From: Atriophallophorus winterbourni
Lineage: Eukaryota; Platyhelminthes; Trematoda; Plagiorchiida; Microphallidae
Length of the DNA stretch: 64,000 bases
Reading direction: 5' to 3'
NCBI GenBank assembly: GCA_013407085.1
Contig: JACCGJ010008366.1
Span: forward strand, 1-64,000
Part shown: positions 23,807-37,100 of the stretch, in pieces
Position numbering within the stretch: position 1 is the first letter of the stretch
Layout: each line of letters opens with the position of its first letter
Made by a program: the position numbers and the translations under genes
The notes under the pieces: model-generated
Database searches by the model: none
Seen by the model: the letters and a program-made list of their open reading frames with translations, nothing else
What the model was told of the DNA's origin: nothing

Positions 23807-26800
23807 CCTTATTTTTGATCTAACGGCATTGGCCTATCTAATAAGTTCATCGCTTTGAAAAATTTTAAGTGCTGTAAAGAGAACTGTTAATGACCGATCA
23901 GGGAATCATAATCCTGAAAAGAAAAAATTGTAATGAATCGGTGAGAGCAGTTAATTGGTCACGTTTCGCTTCTGTCACAGAAGCTTCTTCTGACTCCGGG
24001 TGTGTAAATACGAACAGACATCCAGCTTGGATTCCATTCACATGACCAAAACTAAACTTACTGAAAACCACACAGCCCACGGGGTTTGTGTTCATTAAGT
24101 TAGACTGGCGAGATCAATATCAACTGACGCACCAATACCATTACGTGCCGCATAATCCCTCAATAGTTTTCGTCTTGGCTGGTGTGAGAGTCCGATTAGC
24201 GCCTTTGAGTACTCGGTGCGCACATTTGGGGTCACGCACGTTAATGATTATACGCTGCTGAACCGGACGCCAGATTGTGGAGATATCAGCCCCATCCACC
24301 TTAGTGACTGCATTCTTACCAGCATTGTTATCTCAACCGCCTCAGCGTGAAGTTGTTCCATGTATGGATTTACCCCTCGCTTTATCACTTCTGCGTTACT
24401 AAGATCAACGCTGTGGTCTGTGTGGAGCACGTGTTCAGCTAGTTCTGAAGCTCTGATCAGTGATTGATATTTACAGGAATTGCGTGGCTGTTTACCGATT
24501 CGATTTTTTCTGGCTATTGTTTCTTCATAATATTGGCTATATAGTTGCGCAGTGCGCATGCCGTAGATTATGGTAGCTGATTTGAGATTGATTCTACGCA
24601 TGGAGTCATATCTTTAGCCTTTAAAGCCTTTCCACTAAGTGTGAAGTGTAAGCCCATTTCCAACAGTCTTTGTTCGATCTACGGGAGTTGCATATCTCAT
24701 AAGTTCATCACTTTGAAATAATATTTAACGCTGTAAACCAAAATGTTCCTGACCGATCAGGGAATCATAATCCTGAAAAGAAAAGTTTGAAATGAATCGG
24801 TGACAACAGTTTATTGGTCACGTTTCGCCTCTGTCACAGAAGCTTCTTCTGACTCCTGGTGTGTAAATACGAACAGACATCCAGCTTGGATTCCATTCAC
24901 ATGACCAAAACTAAACTTACTAAAAACCACACAGCCCACGGGGTTTGTGTTCATTAAGTTAGACTGGCGAGATCAATATCAACTGACGCACCAATACCAT
25001 TACGTGCCGCATAATCCCTCAATAGTTTTCGTCTTGGCTGGTGTGAGAGTCCGATTAGCGCCTTTGAGTACTCGGTGCGCACATTTGGGGTCACGCACGT
25101 TAATGATTATACGCTGCTGAACCGGACGCCAGATTGTGGAGATATCAGCCCCATCCACCTTAGTGACTGCATTCTTACCAGCATTGTTATCTGAACGGCC
25201 ACAGCGTGAAGTTGTTTCATGTATGGTTTTATCCCTCGCTTTATCACTTCTACGTTACCAAGGTCAACGCTGTGGCCTGTGTGGAGCACGTGTTCAGAAA
25301 GTTCTGAAGCTCTGATCAGTGATTGATATTCACAGGAATTGCGTGGCTGCTTACCGATTCGATTTTTTTGGCTGTTGTTTCTTCATAATGTTGGCATAAA
25401 AGTTGCATATTGCGCCTGCCTGAGTTGTCGTTGGCGTACGTAAGGTAGATTCTACGCATGGAGTCCTATTTTCAGCCTTTGAAGCCTTTCACTTTGTGTG
25501 AAGTTTAAGCCCTTTTACTACAACCTTTGTTTGATCTGCGGGAGTGGCCTATCTGATAATTTCATCACTTTGAAATGATATTTTGAGCTGTAATGAAAAA
25601 TATTCCTGACCGATCAGGCAATCATAATTATGAAAAAAGAATTTTGTAATGAATCGGTGCGAGTTGTTTATCGGTCACGTTTCTCTTCTGAGACAGAAGC
25701 TTCTTCTGACTATGGGTGTCAGTACGAACAGACATCAAGCTTGGATTCCATTCACATAACCATAATTAAACTTACTAAAAAGTACACTGCCCACGGGGAT
25801 TCTGCGTTCATCAAGTTAGACTGGCGAGATCAATATCAACTGACGCACCAACACCCCTACGTGATGCATAATCTCTAAATAGTTTTAGTCTTGGCTGGTG
25901 TGAGAGACCGATTAGCTCGATTGAGAACTCGGTGCGCATACTCGAGGTCACTCACGTTAATGTTTATCCGCTGCAGAACCGGATGCCATATTGTGGAGAT
26001 ATCAGCCCCATCCACCTTAGTGACTGGATTCTTACCAGCACTGTTATCTCAAATGCCTCAGCGTGAAGTTGTTCCATGTGTGGTTTTACCCCTTGGTTTA
26101 TCACTGCTACGTTATCGAAATCAACGCTGTGGCCTGTGTGCAGCACGTGTTCAGCTAGTTCTGAAGCTGTGATCAGTGATTGATGTTCACCGGAATTGCG
26201 TGGCTGCTTACCGATTCGATTTTTTCTGGCTTTTGTTTCTTCATATTATTGTCTATATAGTTGCGTTGTGCGACTGCCTGAGTTGTCGGTGGCGTACGTA
26301 AAGTAGATTCTACGCATGGATTGATATCTTCAGCCTTTAAAGCCTTTCACTTTGTGTGAAGTTTTAGACCTTTTACAACAATCTTTGTTTGATCTGCGGG
26401 AGTGGCCTATCTGATAAGTTCATCACTTTGAAATGATATTTAGAGCTGTAATGAAAAATGTTCCTGACAAATCAGGGAATCATTATTATGAAAAATGAAT
26501 GTTTGTAATTAATCGGTGCGAGTTTTTTATCGGTCACGTTTCGCTTCTGACACAGAAGCTTCTCCTGTCTACGGGTGGCAGTACGAATTGATATCAAGCT
26601 TGGATTCCATTCACATGACCAATCATAACTGACTAAGAACTACAGAGCATATGGGGTTTTCTGCTAATTAAGTTAGACAGGCGACATCAATATCAACTGA
26701 GGCACCAACACCCCAACCTGCCGCATAATTCCCTAATTGTTTTGGTCTTGGTTTGGTGTCAGAGACATATTAGCTCGATTGAGAACTCGGTGCGCACACT

Positions 26801-27016
26801 CGAGGTCATGCACGTTAATGTTTATCCGCTGCAGAACCGGACGCCAGAATGTGGAGATATCAGCCCTATTCACATTAGTGACGGCATTCTTACCAGCATT
26901 GTTATCTTAACCGCCTCAGCGTGAAGTTGTTCCATGTATGGTTTTACCCCTCGCTTTATCACTGCTACGTTATCAAGATCAACGCTATGGCTTGTGTGCA
27001 GCACGTGTTCAGCATG
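23664..27016. repeat. 860-bp PLE-derived tandem array, block C1
   Basis: Monomers at the same phase start at 24173, 25032, 25889 and 26746. They are more divergent from each other than those of blocks A and B. Two neighbours, 24,173 and 25,032, share long identical stretches. The block is cut on the right by a CR1-like LINE inserted after CAGCATGTTC. Confidence 0.9.
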
Positions 27017-27037
27017 TTCAAGATTCAAGATTCAAGA
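27017..27037 (-). repeat. LINE 3' tail, exact (TTCAAGA)3 on the plus strand
   Basis: Three perfect heptamers sit at the 3' end of the minus-strand LINE, at its junction with the satellite. The same heptamer ends the CR1-like element at 61,986-62,013. Confidence 0.85.
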
Positions 27038-27208
27038 ATTTATGGTATAAAAAAGCTCGTAGCTGTACAACACCCTAGGATATTCGTATAAGGACAATAA
27101 ATATATACACAAAATAAATTAAGTCTTTAGGAAGATCGACAGTTTTGTAGTTACAAAAATATCATGTATTTTCGCTGTATGATGAAAAAAATATTCGTTT
27201 GGAAAAGA

Positions 27209-30098
27209 TCATTTTATATAAACGGGATGTTGTGCGGAATTACTACGCATAAATATATCCAATTTGTTCCTGAAAATCCATTCACTAGATGATTGGACAA
27301 CGTCTGACGGTATGGATTTCCATAAGAAACAAACGCGCACCGAATAGAAGAACCGACGGCAGTTCCGGTGGGAATGTGGAATATCAAATGCCAATGGGTG
27401 AGTACGTGTGACATGGCTTGACCGGAGGCGAAATGGATGCCTCAGAGGGTGCGCCTTTGAGTTCATTATTTTGTACGTTAGGATTAGATCAGTCGTGTAA
27501 AAATCCCAGAGGTCATGATCAAATCTAACCCTTCTGCGAAGCAGTGTATCCAAATTAAGATGTTCAAGTCGATTCTCATATGGTAGTTTGCAGAGGCAGC
27601 CAACCATTTTGGTTGCTCTGTGATAAATGCTCTCGAGCAACTTGATGTCCTTTTGTAGCCACGGTGACCAAGCTTGCACTGAGTAGTCCATCACCGGGCT
27701 AATATACGTATTTATGAGCATGGAGAATGATTCACGGAAAAAATGTCCGAAAATCCGCCGAAGCATACCTAGCATGCGGCTAGCTCGGTTGTACACTGCT
27801 TCGCATTGCATGCTATTCTTAAGACTTCCACTAATCCATACACCGAGGTCTTTTTCTTTGGTTGTCCATTCAAGTTGGTCTGATCCAAGGTTGTATGAGA
27901 ATGGGAAATCTTTGCCTATTTGCAACATTTAACACTTTCGGAAGTTGAATGGAAGTTTGTTTCGCTCCGACCAGCTGTTCAATACATCCAAATCGCTTTG
28001 TAAGCGCAAATAGTCCACGCTTGACGTGACTCGCATCCAAACTTTAACATCATCCGCAAAGAGAACCATTTTGGCTGTGACATGTTTCGGAAGGTCGTTG
28101 ATGTAGACCAAAAAGAGAAGCGGACCAAGTACCGAACCTTGTGGGACACCGCTAGTGGCTTCGATTTCCCCATACATCACACCATCGATACGTACAGTTG
28201 CCTTGCGATCAAGAAGGTAACTTCTCAGCCAGATAAGAAGGCACCTATTAATACCAACATCGTGCAGCTTGCTCAGGAGTATAGAATGGTCCACGCGATC
28301 AAATGCCTTTGATATGTCCAAGTAACACGCATGCACGCAACCACCATTATCCACTGCCTGCGTCCAGTCATGCAGTGTCTCCAGTAGGTTAGTCAAGCAA
28401 GAACGAGACTTCCTAAATCCATGTTGCTCTCTGGACAGCAAGTTCTGGGCTTCGAGATGACTCACAATTCTTCCGCACACAATTCGCTCCATAACTTTTG
28501 AGATCACTGGAAGGAGTGTAACAGGGCGGTAATTTGCTGGGTCAGAACGAGTTCCACCTTTGTAGATGGGTGTTATGATTCCTCCCTTCCAGTCATTAGG
28601 TACAACACTCTCCCTCAGGGAGGGATTAAATAAATCACAAAGTGGTTCGCACAATTGACTGCCGCATAACTTTAGGATTGCAGGTGTGATTCCTTCAGCT
28701 CCCGGGGACTTGTTGATATTCAACTTACGTAGGTGGTGCTGCACTATTTCCGAACTGATGCATACATCGCGTATAGTCTCCGGCACAATTGGTGCTGAAA
28801 ATTCTGACCGTTGTAATTCATCCTTTGGGGTGAAATATCGTGAATAAAAACTGGCTAAAGCGTTAGCGTTTTCCAGCACAGAATCAGCTAGTCCGTTATC
28901 TGTCATGATCGGAAATACTCCGGGTTTCAGCTTCGTAGCGTTGTTAACAGTTCGATAAAGCAGTTTAATATTTTGCTGCATTCTTACCGCTAGCTGAAGC
29001 TGGTGATAATTTTTTGTCCTCTCGGATGAGATTTTTGACTTGATTCCGCAATTCGCGAAAGTTTGCCCACGTCGAATCAATTCTGGCAACCCTGCGAACA
29101 GCCCATGCCAAATTTCACTTTGTCAACCATTTTCTAGTCCTACTGCGAATTCTGAAGTGTCGTTCTTTGCTATTATGTTTCGGGACATATTCAGAATTGA
29201 AATGTATCATGTTGATTATGTAATCTGTCAGGGTTGTGCAATGCGAGTCCGGATCACTGAAATTTATATTATGTTCATCGAAAACTACCATTGTTTCCAC
29301 CAAACCAATGTAATCCACTTTTCTATTTCGTTTTGTTTGCTTTACAATTCTACTGGCGATGCACACATATTGAAATAGCAGAACGAGGTGGTCGCTCCGA
29401 CCCAGCGGAGGGTGATACTGAATATCTCCAACGGCTGTGGCTTCGGAGGTTAAGACTAGGTCTAGAACAGAAGTCTGTTGAAAATTTCGTTGTGGTGTAT
29501 AATCGAAAACATGATTATACAAAGGGATGTAATCGAACAGTTCGCGAAATTTGTAGTCTAGTGATAGGGGTGGATGATCTACTCGGTTATATAGTTGAGG
29601 CAGATTGAAGTCTCCCATTATCAACAATTGCGAATTGCGCTGTTTTCCGGCGTACTGCATTGCTTTCAAGAGTTTTTCGTTATATGCATCCAATGATGAT
29701 GGTGAACGGTAAACTACACCAACGATGCAACTGTCGCCTGATTCGAGCTTCAAGTTGCACCATATACTGTCTTCCAGATCGAGTTCAGTGTCTGTAACTA
29801 CCGTACAGTATAAATGTTCATGGTGGTAAACAGCTACTCCACCACCTGTTCTTAAGCGGTCTCCGCGAAACAATGTCATGTTTGGAATAGAGAGCTCGCG
29901 ATCGCTCACGTGAGGTTGGAACCATGTCTCAGTTATTGCTATGACGTCGAGTGAGTGCTGATTGCAGAGATCCTTCACTTCAGCTAGTTTGTTTAACAGG
30001 TATTGTGCGTTTGTATGTAGGCAATTGATTGTGGTTTTCGTATACAGTAATGGAGCTGAAAGCTCGTCTATTAGTCCGACCCTTCGAGAGTCGGACAT
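27209..30098 (-). pseudogene. CR1-like ORF2: AP endonuclease plus reverse transcriptase, three lesions
   Basis: The endonuclease part (30,098-29,115) shows TNAQYLLNKL, ITETW, IMGDFNLPQ, VLDLVLTS and GRSDHLVL. The RT part (29,089-27,929) shows IITPIYKGGTRSDPANYRPV, QHGFRKSRSCLTNLL, YLDISKAFDRVDH, GVPQGSVLGPLLFLVY and the catalytic FADD. The C-terminal region continues from 27,928 to 27,209 with YISPVMDYSVQAWSPWLQKD. Lesions are an in-frame TGA at 29,117-29,115, a one-base expansion in the six-T plus-strand run at 29,010-29,015, and an in-frame TAA at 27,931-27,929 where the relative at 62,125 has Lys. The start ATG at 30,098 overlaps the end of ORF1 by 28 bases, a normal LINE arrangement. Confidence 0.88.
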
Positions 30099-31270
30099 CG
30101 GTCGTTTTTTGGGATTGCTACAGTGTTTTTAATCGGAGTCTCGTCTGATTGTAAAAGCCGTGGTTCGTTAGAAGGCAAGGAAAGTCTGTGATCACTCACT
30201 CTGACATCCTTCGGGAGATTCCTATGGTTAGCTTTCCAGTTAGCCCTAATTGATTCCATCATACCTTTCGTTAAAAATGTTACTTTCAGAGGTTTTGGAC
30301 CGTCACCTTTATAGTTTGCTGACCGAGGTATTCTAAAAGTGTCCACCACGACTGACTCCTTTTAGGTCCGGTGCTGTTGGCAACGTATAGTCACGGTTTG
30401 TAAGCGTGGTGCTGTATTTCACTTCCCGAGGCAGTGTTAGAGTGTTCGGGAACACCAAGAAGAGCAACGCTGCTTTGGTCAGATTTTTCCCATGGTTTAA
30501 CTTACCTTTTCGCACCTAACACGGAATATCAGCATGTATGCGATATTTAATCTGTGAACATGTACTGAGCAAGTATTAGTTTAAAAGAACGTCTTCAATC
30601 TCTTTTTGGATTTTAAGAGTTATTCTCAGTAAACGCGGTTAGTCAAGATGAGCAGAATTGGGGTGCCGACTAAGGTGGGTTATTGAACCAGGCAGTATCG
30701 AGCTCATAACCATCATTGAACACAGCTGGTACCATTGTTCAATGTCGTGATTCCTTCTACTTGAGAAAAGTGTCCCGGATGTCTCCGGCACATTGATACA
30801 GATTACACTGAGATTCATTAAGTTTTTTATCATTTCAGTATTACGTTTTGGAGGTAGAGGAATTCTGCTGGTGGACAGTCAGTACACGCCCCTTCGACTT
30901 TCTAATATGACTAACATCTGAGTGGCAGCTAGCTTTTGCATCACCAAACTGTTCAGCCTCCCGCAAATTCTCTTTAAGTAACGGCATTTTTCAGTGAGTT
31001 ATTCTGGGCAATAACTAATGACTTCAATGTTTCCTCGAATTTGTGGGAACAGTTCTATAAGTATTTGATGCGATTCTCCAGATCTCCTGGTTGTGATACA
31101 CTGGTCTCAGCGCCGTTTAACAGTTTTGTTCTACAGACGCTGCACGCATAACATACACTTGGAATTTCAGGATTATTAATAATGACTACTGCCTCGTTAG
31201 TCAAACGTTTATCGCAATTAGTGTGGATCTTAGTAGAGCACATATAACACATGACTACTTTCGATTTCAC
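30071..31270 (-). pseudogene. CR1-like ORF1 (zinc finger, coiled coil, RNA-binding region), broken
   Basis: The frame starts near 31,270 with CYMCSTKIHTNCDKRL and CYACSVC. This Cys/His spacing resembles the PHD-like finger found in CR1 ORF1 proteins. A short coiled-coil-like piece follows (DLENRIKYL). At 30,833-30,639 the fragment VICINVPETSG...EQWYQLCSMM aligns with the plus-strand CR1 ORF1 at 60,865. The last part (30,349-30,071) reads RIPRSANYKGDGPKPLKVTF, which resembles the RNA-binding C-terminal region of LINE ORF1 proteins. Fragments fall in at least two frames, so the gene is dead. ORF1 proteins normally coat LINE RNA; the domain names here rest on motif resemblance. Confidence 0.65.
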
Positions 31271-32077
31271 ACTTACCCCCTTCCTGCAAATTTGACACGA
31301 AGTTTACGTAGGTCTAGACATCCGATAGCTGTTGAGGTTGTTTGGTCAAGATCGTCTGATCGTTGAATGTGGGTGTCGATAGCTTCAACTAAACACCTAG
31401 GCGCGTAACGATCGGTTCTGAAGCTCTGATCAGTGGTTGATGTTCACCGGAATTGCGTGGCTGCTTACCGATTCGATTTTTTCTGGTTTTGTTTCTTCAT
31501 AATATTGTCTATGTAAATGCGTAGTGAGCCTGCCTGAGTTGTCGGTAGCGTACTCTAGGTAGATTCTACGCATGGAGTAATATCTTCAGCCTTTAAAGCC
31601 TTTCACTTTGTGTGAAGTTTAGGCCCTTTAACAACAATCATAGTTTGATCTGCGGGAGTGGCCTATCTGTTAAGTTCAACACTTTGAAATAATATTCAGA
31701 GCTGTAATGAAAAATGTTCCTCACCAATCAGGGAACCATAATTATGGAAAAAGAATGTTTGTAATGAATCGGTGCGAGTTGTTTATCGGTCACGTTTCTC
31801 TTCTGACACAGAAGCTTCTTCTGGCAATGGGTGTCAGTACGAACAGACATCAAGCTTGCATTCCATCCACATGACCAGAACTAAACTGACCAATCATTAC
31901 AGAGCCCACGGGGTTCTTCGCTCATTAAGTTAGACAGGCGACATCAATATCAACTGACGCACCAACATCACAACCTGCCGCATAATCCCTCAATAGTTTT
32001 TGTCTTGGCTGGTGTGGGAGACCGATTAGCTCGATTGAGAACTCGCTGCGCACACTTAGAGTCACGCACGTTATTAA

Positions 32078-32323
32078 TTATCCGCTGCAGAACCGGACAC
32101 CAGATTGTGGATATATCAGCCTCATCCACCTTAGTGACTGCATTCTTACCAGCATTGTTATCTCAACCGCATCAGCGTGAAGTTGTTCCAAGTATGGTTT
32201 TACCCTTCGCTTTATTACTACTACGTTATCAATATCAACGCTGTGGCCTGTGTGGAGCACGTGTTCAGCAAGTTCTGAAGCTCTGATCAGTGATTCATGT
32301 ACACATGAATTGCGTGGCTGCAT
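32078..32323 (-). pseudogene. PLE endonuclease C-terminal remnant, block C2
   Basis: The minus strand reads MQPRNSCVHESLIRASELAE, HVLHTGHSVDIDNVVVIKRR and LEQLHADAVEITMLV. The pattern S-x-x-A-E-H-x-x-x-T-G-H-x-x-D-x-x-N-x-x-V-I, followed about 15 residues later by E-A-(V/I)-E-I, is typical of the region following the GIY-YIG core in PLE endonucleases. The GIY-YIG core itself is not encoded in the monomer. Confidence 0.7.
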
Positions 32324-33145
32324 ACCGAATCGATTTTTTTCTGGCTGTTGGTTCTTTATATTATTGTCTATATGGATGCGTATTGCGCCTGCCGGAGTTT
32401 TTGTTAGCTGATTTAAGATAGATTCTACGCATGGAGTAATATCTTCAGCATTTAAAGCCTTTCACTTAGTGTGAAATTTAAGACTTTTTCCAACAATCTT
32501 TGTTTGATCTGCGGAAGTGGCCTACGTGATAAGTTCATCACATTTAAATGATATTTATCGATGTAATAAAATTGTTCCTGAACGTTCAGGGAATCAAAAT
32601 CATGAAAAAAGAAAAATTGTAATGAATCTGTGTAAGCAGTTAATTGGTCACGTTTTGCTTCTGACACAGAAGCTTCTTTGGACTAAGGGTGTCAGTACGA
32701 ACAGACATCAAGCTTGGATTCCATTCACATGACCAAAACTAAACTTACTAAAAACTACACAGCCCACGGTTGTTCTGCTTTCATTAAGTTAGGCTGGCGA
32801 GATCAATATCAACTGACGCACCATCACCCCTACGTGCCGCATAATCCCTCAATAGTTTTCGTCTTGGCTGGTGCGAGAGACCGATTAGCTCGATTACGTA
32901 CTCGGTGCGCACATTTGTGGTCATGCACGTTAATGATTATCCGTTGCAGAACCGGGCGCCAGATTGTGGAGATATCAGGCCCATCCATCATAGTGACTGC
33001 ATTCTTACCAGCATTGTTATCTCAACCGACTAAGCGTGAAGTTCTTCTATTTATGGTTTTACCCCTCGCTTTATCACTTCGACGTTATCAAGATCATCGC
33101 TGTGGCGTGATTGAAGCACGTGGTCAGTATGTTCTGAAGCTCTGA

Positions 33146-33526
33146 TCAGTGATTGATATTCACCGGAATTGCGTGGCTGCCTAACGATTCGATTTTTTCT
33201 GCTTTTTTCTTCTTCTTAATATTGGCTATATAGTTGCGTAGTACGCCTGCCTGAGTTTTCGGTTGCGTACTGACGGTATATTCTACGCATGGAATCTCAT
33301 CATAAGCTATTAAATCAATTGCACTTAGTGTGAAGTTTAAGCCCATTTCCATCAATCTTTGTTTGATCTGCGGAAGTGGCCTACGTGATGAGTTCATCAC
33401 TTTGAAATGATATTTAGAGCTGTAAAGAAAAATGTTCCTGACCGATCGGGGAATCGTATTTATGAAAAAGAATGTTTGTAATGAATCGGTGAGAGCGGTT
33501 TTTTGGTCACGTTTCGCTTCTGACAC
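33146..33526 (-). pseudogene. PLE RT N-terminal remnant, longest single frame
   Basis: This is the clearest N-terminal remnant. One 126-codon minus-strand frame spans the hammerhead-like region and then reads YHFKVMNSSRRPLPQIKQRL, MEMGLNFTLSA, EIPCVEYTV and PKTQAGVLRNYIANIKK. The order matches the N-terminal region of Penelope-like RTs, which characteristically has N-L-S near the start, K-G-L-N-F, an I-x-x-V-E and an L-R helix before the RT palm. The next part of a PLE, the palm with its catalytic aspartates, is absent. The sequence passes within about 20 residues into the endonuclease tail, which here lies in another frame. Family assignment is from remembered motif patterns. Confidence 0.7.
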
Positions 33527-34133
33527 AGAAGCTTCGTCAGACTAACGGTGTCAGTACGAACAGACATCAAGCTTGGATTCCATTCACATGACCAAAACTA
33601 AACTGACTAAGAACTACAGAGCCCACGGGGTTCTTCGCTCAATAAGTTAGACAGGCGACACGAATATCAACTGATGCACCAAAACCCCAACCTGCCGCAT
33701 AATACCTTAATATTTTCGTCTTGGCTGGTGTGAGAGACCGATTAGCTCGATTGCGTACTCGGTGCGCACATTTGTGGTCACGCACGTTATTGATTATCCG
33801 TTGCAGAACCGGACGCCATATTGTGGAGATATCAGGCCCATCCACCTTAGTGACTGCATTCTTACAAGCAATGTTATCTCAACCGACTAAGCGTGAAGTT
33901 GTTCCATTTATGGTTTTACCCCTCGCTTTATCACTTCTACGTTATCAAGATCAACGCTGTGGCCTGTGTGCAGCACGTGGTCAGCAAGTTCTGAAGCTCT
34001 GATCAGTGATTGATATTGACAGGAATTGCGTGGCTGCTTACTATGGACGGTCCCAAGCCCGTCTGAGAAAGGAGGAGGGTTGGGCTTAGGGCTAGCAACC
34101 CTATCCCGTAAAAGCTACGTTGCTACGGAAACG

Positions 34134-37100
34134 ATGACAACAGATCCGGAAATTCTACTCAACAATGGCTACAGGAGTGACGAGAACCTTACAAAAGGTC
34201 CCATGACGGATGGAGATGAAAGCCGAAAGGAAGTTTTCACCCCGATGGCCGATCTCCTCGCGCCGAAAAGAACGATAAGACTTAGTTGCTGGAACGTTCG
34301 AACGCTGTATCAAGCTGGCAAGCTGGCTCAAGCCATACATGAGCTCAACAGGTATGATCTGAGTATACTTGGAATGTCCGAGGTGAGATGGACCGGCTCT
34401 GGTCAGCGAAAGCTAGATCGCGGTGAGACTATTATCTGGTCAGGAAGGCAAGATAACCTCCATCACGGTGGAGTCGCTCTGCTTGCAAGCAGAAAGTCCA
34501 GCAACACGATCATGCAATGGAAGTGTGTAAACGAGCGACTCCTATATGCCAGACTAAACTGGAGATTTTGCAAACTCTCGATTGTGGTAGCGTACGCTCC
34601 AACAGAAGATGCAGTCCAAGAGGAGAAAGACAGGTTTTACGAAGCCATGCAATCAGTCTTGATGGTCATCCCGAAGCACGACCTACTGGTGGTAATTGGA
34701 GATTTTAACGCTAGAACAGGAACTGTAAATACAGGCAGAGAGCGTACCATGGGAGTGCATGGTGTTGGCCTACAGAATGATAATGGGGAGAGGCTACTGG
34801 ACTTCTGCGAAGAGAACGATCTTGTCGTTGGAGGCACCCTATTCCCCCACAAAAACATCCATAAAATAACCTGGTCTTCTCCGGACGGCAGAACAGAAAG
34901 TCAGATTGATCACATGATGATAAATGGTAAATGGAGGCACTCGTTACAATATGTGAGGGTTATGCGTGGTGCCGATATTGGTAGCGACCATTTCCTGGTC
35001 GTGGGAAAGATTTGTTCGAAACTGAGAAGGGCAAATATCGGAATTCAGCGCAGCCCACGGTTGAATGTGAATAAGCTGAGTGATGAGGCCACGAGGAAAG
35101 CTTTTGGCAACATACTGAGAGAGGAAATCAACGCCCGACCCAAGGATTCAATGACAATTGATGTTTTCAACCGCACACTAAAGGCAGTCGGAGAAAAAGT
35201 CCTCGGGTACAGACAGAGGGGCAAAGCTTCGTGGATCTCGCCGAAAACCTGGCAACTCATAGAAGAGAGAAAATATATAAAGAAACGCATGCTGAGCAAG
35301 AATCCGTCTATTGAAAGGAATGCAATCACTGAAGAGTATAGAATGAAAGACAAAGAGGTTAAAAAATCAGCGAGGAAGGACAAGAGACGGTATGTCGAAA
35401 ACCTGACACAACAAGCAGAAGAGGCGTGCCGAATGAATGATTTGAGAACGTTTTATCAGATTAATCGAAAGCTCTGCAATCGTAGTCAGGCAAGCAATCA
35501 ACAAGTGAGGACCCAGGGTGGAGATTTGATAACTGATGCGAAAGAAGAGTTAGTCAGATGGCGAGAACATTTCGAGCTCATTCTAAACCGCCCACCGCCT
35601 CAAACCAACGTCGATATACCTGAGGCAGCTACAGACCTTGGCGTCAACACAGACCCCATCAGCCTCCAAGAGGTGCAATTTGCTATCCAGAGGTTGAAAA
35701 ATGGGAAGGCACCAGGTGACGATGGAGTGTATGCCGAACTGCTCAAGGCGGAAACCGAAGAGACACCGAAAGTTTTGCGAGACCTATTCCAGAACATCTG
35801 GGATACTGAGCAGATACCGGACGCCTGGCGTTCGGGTACTATAATCAAACTTCCGAAGAAAGGTGACTTGAGCTACTGCACCAATTGGCGAGGTATTACG
35901 CTTCTATCAGTTACGAGCAAAGTATTCTGCCGCATCATTCTCCGACGTGTCTCCAATGCAGTTGATTCCATTTTACGACAAGAGCAAGCCGGTTTCAGGA
36001 AAGGAAAATCTTGCATTGACCAAATTTTTGTCCTCCGTCAGATCCTAGAGCAGACACATGAATGGAATGCAGAGCTATGTGTTGCCTACATAGACTTTCA
36101 GAAGGCTTTCGATAGCGTTCACCGACCAGTGTTATGGAAAATCCTCCGTCATTACGGTATACCATCAAAGATAGTAAATCTCATAAAAGCCCTTTATGAG
36201 AAGTTTGAATGCCAAGTCGCTCACAATGGAATGCTCACTCAGAAGTTTGAGGTTCGTACGGGAGTGAGGCAAGGATGTATCCTCTCACCGATACTCTTCT
36301 CTCTAACAATAGACTGGATTATGAGACAGGTGACCGATGGCAGGGCAGCAGGCATTCCATGGACCCCAGCGGGACCGCTAGAAGACCTGAACTATGCGGA
36401 TGATGTTGCCCTCTTGGCATGCAAGATCAGTGACATCCAGAGCAAGAGCGATCGACTATCCGAAATTGGCAAGACGGTGGGTTTAGAAATTAACGCTGGC
36501 AAATCGGAGGTAATGCGGAAGAATGTTCCGGAGCAACCACCAGTGTTCGTGGACGGTCAACCGCTCAGTGAGGTTACAGATACAGTCTACCTTGGGAGCA
36601 AACTGACTGTAAACGGTGACTGTGAAGATGAGGTGAGGAGAAGGATCGGGAAGGCGAACCAAGCATTCTGCATGCTGAATTCCATTTGGAAATCCTCCGC
36701 TCTCAGCATTAACACGAAGATCAGACTCTTCAAGAGCAACGTTCTGAGTGTGTTGCTGTATGCATCGGAATGCTGGAAGACGACCGCTGCCATTGAGCGC
36801 AGAATGAACGTGTTTCAAACTAAGTGCTTGAGAAGGATTCTTCGAATTTTTTTGGCCACACACCATTTCGAATAAAGAGCTCCTGAAAAAAACTGGTCTG
36901 GAGGTGGTATCTACCGTAGTCAAAAGACGACGGTGGAGATGGTTCGGGCATGTCTGCAGGATGGATCCCAGTTCGCATACAAAGGTAGCCATTCACTGGC
37001 GTCCGCAAGGTAAACGAAAAAGAGGACGGCCCAAGGAAACTTGGCGCAAAACGTTGGAACGCGAACTACATGCACAAGGATTCACGGTGCAGACGGCAAC

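Larger units (their letters stand above)
27017..31414 (-). mobile_element. CR1-like non-LTR retrotransposon, nearly full length
   Basis: About 4.4 kb on the minus strand contains ORF1, ORF2, a 3' UTR and a heptamer tail. The satellite sequence GTTC is present at both ends (27,016-27,019 and 31,415-31,418), compatible with a 4-bp target duplication, although the left copy overlaps the tail. The 5' end lies near 31,414, upstream of an ORF1 zinc-finger region. Both ORFs are broken. Confidence 0.85.
31415..34042. repeat. 860-bp PLE-derived tandem array, block C2
   Basis: Monomers start at 32003, 32862 and 33719. Spacing remains near 858 bp, but substitutions are frequent. The block is bounded by the CR1-like insertion on the left and the RTE insertion on the right, where it stops at GGCTGCTTAC. 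Confidence 0.9.

Noticed and set aside
27714..28312. Plus-strand frames within the CR1-like element
   Set aside because: Shadows of the minus-strand ORF2, which has clear RT motifs.
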